Shown here: one piece after another, positions 60,108 to 64,000 of the stretch
Layout: the number at the start of each line of letters is the position of its first letter
Position numbering within the stretch: the stretch's first letter is position 1
NCBI GenBank assembly: GCA_050331115.1
Contig: JBHJHD010000018.1
Location: 14,739 to 78,738, forward strand
DNA length: 64,000 bases
Direction: 5' to 3'
DNA from: JBCCAG01 sp050331115
GTDB taxonomy: Bacteria; Cyanobacteriota; Cyanobacteriia; CAKZMO01
Made by a program: the position numbers and the translations under genes
The notes under the pieces: model-generated
Told to the model about the DNA's origin: nothing
Databases searched by the model: none
The model's input: only the letters and a program-made list of their open reading frames with translations

Positions 60108-61559
60108 ATGCGTCATGCGATCGCCCTAGCCCACACTACGCGACGCCAGCCAATGCTGGCGCTAAGTGCCGTGCTGCTGGTGCTCGGTAGCGTTCAGGCC
60201 AGCGCCTATGGTCACTTTCACATCCCGGGGACGGTTCCTCCGTTTTGGGTAGGGATTGCCACCATGGGGATGGGATACGTGCTCAGCTGGCGGCTGCTTG
60301 ACCGAAAAGAAATGTCGATCATCTGGTTTTGGGGTGTTGCTGTGGCAGCCCGCCTGGTGTTTCTGGCAGCGTACCCCGGAGATGATATCTGGCGCTATCT
60401 CTGGGAAGGCGCCATTCAACTTCAAGGCTTTAGCCCCTACGAGCAAGCGCCAAGCGCGCCTGAGCTGCTGGCTTATCGGATGGGCTGGTGGTCACAGATT
60501 AACCATCCGACGGTCTCTTCGATCTATCCCCCCATCACCCAAATTGGGTTTCGGGCGATCGCGGCAGTTGCCCCCAGCGTGCTGCTGTTCAAGGTTGCCT
60601 TTACGGCAGCAGACGTTGTGGTCTGTTGGCTGCTGTGGCAGCGGTTTGGAACTCAAGCTCTCTTCTACGCCTGGAATCCCCTCGTGATCTACTCCTTTTC
60701 TGGAGGTGGACACTACGACAGCTGGTTTGTGCTGCCGCTGGTTATGGCTTGGCTATTTCCCTTTTCAAAAAGAAACGCGTCGCAAATGAGTCTGCCCGAA
60801 GAGCAGCAGGCCGGTCTTGGTGAAAGGGATATCGAGTCCAGCCATTGGTTTGAGGCAGAGGCTAGATCAATCCAAGGTGGTTTCGGGCGGAAAAGCGCCC
60901 CTGTTATCAGAGCCCTTTTTATCGGCATCAGTATCGGCGTCAAGTGGATCTCACTCCCCGTGCTGGCATTTCTGAGCTGGCGAGTGCTCTTCAGAAAGGA
61001 TAATGCGACCTGGCGATCGCGCTGGTTGGTGGCCCTAGCGGTGGGCGCGGTAGGGCTCCTGCCGCTGGCGCTCTCGGCATTAGTCTACTGCGACAGCGTG
61101 AGCTGTCCGCTGATTCCCACAACCTCTACCTTTGTCTCCCACGGACGTAGCGCTGAGCTTTTACCCTTCATCATTGGAAAATTTTTGCCCCCTTCCTTGG
61201 AGAGCAACCGCTGGTTTGCGCCGCCGCTGGCGCTAGTGACGCTGGTTCTGCTGCTTCGAGGCCGGTCGCTGGGTCAATTTACCCTCAACTATCTAATTGC
61301 GCTGATGTTGCTCTCTCCTATCATCCACGCCTGGTACTTCACCTGGATGATTCCGTTTGCAGTGGAGAAGCGGAACTGGGGGGCGATTTGGGGCAGCTTG
61401 TCGGTGTTTGTCTATTTTGTTCTACTAGAGCGACAGGCGCTCGGCATCGAGGACTGGTTCCTATCACCAACGGAGCGGGTAGTGCTGTGGCTGCCGTTTG
61501 TGCTGGGCTGCCTTTGGACGGTGTACCGGCAGCGAACTAAAGCTTCTGCTTGTGCTTAA
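60108..61559 (+). CDS. Polytopic GT-C-type glycosyltransferase-like protein
   Basis: A 483-residue membrane protein with about ten helices. The loop after the first helices has AAYPGDDIWRYLWEGAIQLQGFSPYEQAP, quoted here by key parts: Asp-Asp in GDDIWRY and QGFSPYEQAP. This is the acidic first-loop pattern of GT-C enzymes using polyprenyl-phosphate sugars, as in alpha-mannosyltransferases and GT87-like proteins. A cytoplasmic insertion (about 225-265) separates the halves. Substrate and product are unknown; synthesis of a surface glycan or glycolipid is likely. The last 23 bases overlap the 3' end of aspS on the other strand. Confidence 0.7.
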   Translation: MRHAIALAHTTRRQPMLALSAVLLVLGSVQASAYGHFHIPGTVPPFWVGIATMGMGYVLSWRLLDRKEMSIIWFWGVAVAARLVFLAAYPGDDIWRYLWEGAIQLQGFSPYEQAPSAPELLAYRMGWWSQINHPTVSSIYPPITQIGFRAIAAVAPSVLLFKVAFTAADVVVCWLLWQRFGTQALFYAWNPLVIYSFSGGGHYDSWFVLPLVMAWLFPFSKRNASQMSLPEEQQAGLGERDIESSHWFEAEARSIQGGFGRKSAPVIRALFIGISIGVKWISLPVLAFLSWRVLFRKDNATWRSRWLVALAVGAVGLLPLALSALVYCDSVSCPLIPTTSTFVSHGRSAELLPFIIGKFLPPSLESNRWFAPPLALVTLVLLLRGRSLGQFTLNYLIALMLLSPIIHAWYFTWMIPFAVEKRNWGAIWGSLSVFVYFVLLERQALGIEDWFLSPTERVVLWLPFVLGCLWTVYRQRTKASACA

Positions 61560-63327
61560 ACGTTGACGCGACCTGCAGCTCCTTAAGCTGGATATCGTCT
61601 ACCCCTGACGGCGCATCGGTGAGCAGGCAGCGGGCCTGCTGCGTCTTCGGAAAGGCGATCGCATCTCGAATTGACTCTTCCCCGGCCAGCAGCATCACCA
61701 GGCGATCGAGGCCGTAGGCGATGCCACCGTGGGGCGGAGTGCCGTACTCAAAGGCTTCCAGCAAAAAGCCAAACTTATTGTAGGCGTCTTCTTTAGCGAG
61801 GCCAATGGTTTCAAACACCTCAGCCTGCACGTCGGGCTGATAGATCCGCAGGCTACCGCCGCCGATTTCAAAACCGTTGAGCACGATGTCGTAGGCCTGG
61901 GCGCGGGCGGTGGTCAGGTCGCCTTTGTCTTCTGGGTAGGGGGCGGTGAAGGGGTGGTGCAGGGCCTCATAGCGCTTCTGGTCCGCGTTCCACTCAAACA
62001 TCGGGAACTCGGTCACCCACAGCAGGTTCATGGCGCCCTCGGGGATCAGGTTCATCTCCTTGGCCACCACCTGCCGCAGCCGGTCCAAAGTTTTGTTGGC
62101 GGTGGAGGTGTCGGCAGCGGCAAACAGCAGCAGGTGTCCCGGCTTGGCGTCGGTACGCTCTAAAATCGTCTGCTTCTGCTCGTCGCTGAGGTTGTCCTTA
62201 ATTGCGCCGATGGTGTCGATGCCGTTCTCCCGCACCCGAATAAAGGCCAACCCCTTTGCCCCTGCGGTCGCCGCCTCGCTAAACAGGTCGCCACCGGGCT
62301 TGATGCGCACGTTAGAAATCAGGTCGTTGCCGCCGGGGATGGGCAAAATCTTCACCGCGCCGCCGGACTTCACCGCCCCCGAGAATACCTTGAAGCCGCA
62401 GTCCGCCACCACATCAGACACATCCACTAGCTCTAGGCCGTAGCGGGTGTCGGGCTTGTCGCTGCCGTAGCGGTCCATGGCTTCAGCGTAGGTGAGGCGA
62501 GGGAAGGGCCGGGGTACGTCAATACCTTTAACTTCTTTGAATATATGGCACACCAGCCGCTCGTTCAGCTCCAGGATCTCCTCCTGGGACAAAAAGCTCA
62601 TCTCCATATCCAGCTGGGTGAACTCCGGCTGGCGATCGGCCCTCAGGTCTTCGTCGCGGAAGCAGCGGGCGATCTGGTAGTAGCGGTCTAGCCCGGAGAC
62701 CATGAGGATCTGCTTGAAGAGCTGGGGAGACTGGGGCAGCGCGAACCACTGGCTGGGATTGGCGCGGCTGGGCACCAGGTAGTCCCGCGCCCCTTCAGGG
62801 GTGGAGCGAGTGAGGATAGGGGTCTCAACTTCCACGAAGTTCTCTTGATCTTCCAGGAAGCGGCGGATGGCTTTGAGCACCTCGTGACGCAGCATCAGGT
62901 TGCGCGTCATGCGATCGCGCCGCAGATCTAAGTAGCGGTACTTCAGCCGCAGCTCTTCCCGCACCGATTCGGTTTCCGCCGTGGAGACCTGAAACGGCAG
63001 CGGCTTGCGGACCTCGCTCAGCACCTCGATGCTGTCGGCGTAGATTTCCACCTCGCCTGTGGGCAGCTTGGGGTTCAGCGACTCGGCAGGGCGGCGGGAG
63101 GCGCGGCCTGTCACCTTGACCACATATTCGTTGCGCAGGTCGTTGGCCACGGGGTAGGAATCGGGGGTGCGCTCGGGGTCGCTGACGATCTGGGCGATGC
63201 CGGTGCGATCGCGCAGGTCTACGAAAATAACGCCCCCATGGTCCCGGCGGCGATCGACCCACCCGTAGAGGGTGACGGTCTCGTCAATCTGATCTGCCCG
63301 AAGATGCCCGCAGTAGTGGGTTCGCAT
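61537..63327 (-). CDS. aspS: Aspartyl-tRNA synthetase
   Basis: A 596-residue class II synthetase. The N-terminal OB-fold anticodon domain (about 15-105) begins MRTHYCGHLRADQIDET and includes GWVDRRRDHGGVIFVDLRDR (key part WVDRRRDHGG). Motif 2 is CFRDEDLRADRQPEFTQLD (key part FRDEDLRADR) and motif 3 is GIAYGLDRLVMLLAG. The GAD insertion domain (about 300-425) marks it as bacterial type. It charges tRNA-Asp, and in organisms lacking AsnRS possibly also tRNA-Asn. The length is standard. Confidence 0.97.
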   Translation of the reverse strand: MRTHYCGHLRADQIDETVTLYGWVDRRRDHGGVIFVDLRDRTGIAQIVSDPERTPDSYPVANDLRNEYVVKVTGRASRRPAESLNPKLPTGEVEIYADSIEVLSEVRKPLPFQVSTAETESVREELRLKYRYLDLRRDRMTRNLMLRHEVLKAIRRFLEDQENFVEVETPILTRSTPEGARDYLVPSRANPSQWFALPQSPQLFKQILMVSGLDRYYQIARCFRDEDLRADRQPEFTQLDMEMSFLSQEEILELNERLVCHIFKEVKGIDVPRPFPRLTYAEAMDRYGSDKPDTRYGLELVDVSDVVADCGFKVFSGAVKSGGAVKILPIPGGNDLISNVRIKPGGDLFSEAATAGAKGLAFIRVRENGIDTIGAIKDNLSDEQKQTILERTDAKPGHLLLFAAADTSTANKTLDRLRQVVAKEMNLIPEGAMNLLWVTEFPMFEWNADQKRYEALHHPFTAPYPEDKGDLTTARAQAYDIVLNGFEIGGGSLRIYQPDVQAEVFETIGLAKEDAYNKFGFLLEAFEYGTPPHGGIAYGLDRLVMLLAGEESIRDAIAFPKTQQARCLLTDAPSGVDDIQLKELQVASTFKHKQKL

Positions 63328-64000
63328 TGTCGCTCCTGAATCGCCTGCCGTTGAAATATCGACAAGTAATTATAGCGACAAAAGCCCTATCGCTCCGGGG
63401 AGTCCAGCTTTTTAGTCGATATTTTACTTTTGCGAGGATATCCAGGAACAAAAGCGGCGGATACGACTCTTAATTAATATGCGGGTGAGCAAAAAATGCC
63501 TCGGTTTGGGCATTCACCTGCACTATGCTCGCGCATCTTCCGACTGCTACCGTCTAAAATCCTTGGCTTCTATGGCTTACAGTGCTCTCGCCAAGGTGTT
63601 TCAGGGACAATGTACTACCGTTCCAATTCCAATATATAGAGCGTTTCTTCCTGAATTCTGAAAAGAGCAATCATTACTTATGCTGGCTTTGAACCATATC
63701 AGACGTGGACTTCGAGAAATAAAGGGTGGCAGAACCCATTCCTATAGAGCGAGTCTTGAAAGGCCTTTAGCAAACAAGCCTTGAAAATTATCAGCTCGAC
63801 TCGTTTGAGCACCAGGCGCGATCGCAGCCCATCGATTGCTGTGCCTGCCTCGTCTCAATAAACGCATTTTCCTGCAGCTACTCTTACCTACCTAAATTTC
63901 GACGGAGCACCTGCACGCGTATAGCGTGGCCAGAATAGCGCATTCAGAGCATCGAGCAACGCAGATAGGGCATCGCCACAGCTCGGTTACTCAATTCACT
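63328..64000. other. 673-base terminal region without a supported gene
   Basis: I see no credible protein or RNA gene in any frame. Short frames (60 codons at 63479, 34 codons at 63680) lack ribosome sites and family resemblance. One HIP1 octamer lies near 63818 within GCGATCGCAGCCCATC, a 16-mer also found after gnd. The edge of the window may cut a regulatory region. Confidence 0.6.

Noticed and set aside
63479..63661. 60-codon frame in the terminal spacer
   Set aside because: There is no ribosome site, no similarity and no codon pattern like the neighbours; the 34-codon frame at 63680 was rejected for the same reasons.

Overview
The window is chromosomal DNA from a cyanobacterium. The evidence is the dense scatter of the HIP1 octamer GCGATCGC (for example at 1134-1141), a flv3-flv1 flavodiiron pair, a BicA-type bicarbonate transporter, a CCB2/CCB4-type cytochrome b6f assembly factor, a SigG-type ECF sigma factor and an exosortase O locus. 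The composition is GC-rich apart from an AT-rich island near 51.1-52.5 kb. These traits would fit a Leptolyngbya-, Phormidesmis- or Synechococcus-like lineage, but I cannot name the species. I found no rRNA, tRNA, CRISPR array or intact insertion sequence.

Layout. 0-6 kb: a 5'-truncated coiled-coil/acidic protein and an Hsp70-like ATPase-fold protein separated by an A10 run, converging on an orphan PAS histidine kinase. 6-15 kb: small and acidic-repeat proteins, an ACR3 arsenite exporter with an ArsR-type operator, a CCB factor, a PBP4-type carboxypeptidase, a pentapeptide protein, a VIT/von Willebrand A protein and the stump of an alpha-oxoamine synthase. 15-18 kb: gnd, then a long intergenic region with two diverged copies of a repeat that looks like a structured RNA. 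18-26 kb: a HerA-like ATPase, a class II photolyase, a Uma2 nuclease and a redox group (glutathione reductase, type II peroxiredoxin, PerR-like regulator with a shared palindromic operator), then a YedK/HMCES-type protein. 26-34 kb: flv3, flv1, bicA and a ClC channel, a photoprotection and inorganic-carbon cluster. 34-38 kb: a membrane PEP-CTERM vWA protein next to its probable dedicated exosortase XrtO. 38-50 kb: an Nmad2-like protein, leuS, gamma-glutamylcyclotransferase, anti-sigma factor plus sigG, an FeS-type photolyase, and a compact minus-strand housekeeping block (pth, rsmA, ispE, DUF3082) downstream of tatA. 50-60 kb: an accessory zone with a HEAT protein, a broken AT-rich HEPN-motif gene, a small ORF coupled to a frameshifted HNH nuclease, a pentapeptide/membrane protein with an internal start site, and two paralogous HEAT proteins, one with SLH domains. 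60-63 kb: a membrane glycosyltransferase overlapping aspS tail to tail. The last 670 bases hold no gene I can support.

Working together: flv3/flv1, bicA, gor, prx and perR form a light/redox/carbon acclimation set. Two unrelated photolyases and a HerA ATPase give a DNA-repair flavour. SigG with its likely membrane-bound anti-sigma factor suggests envelope-stress signalling. Several loci are decaying (oxoamine synthase, alpha/beta hydrolase, LysE, HEPN gene, HNH gene). Short exact tandem duplications of 12-17 bases recur in both genes and promoters.
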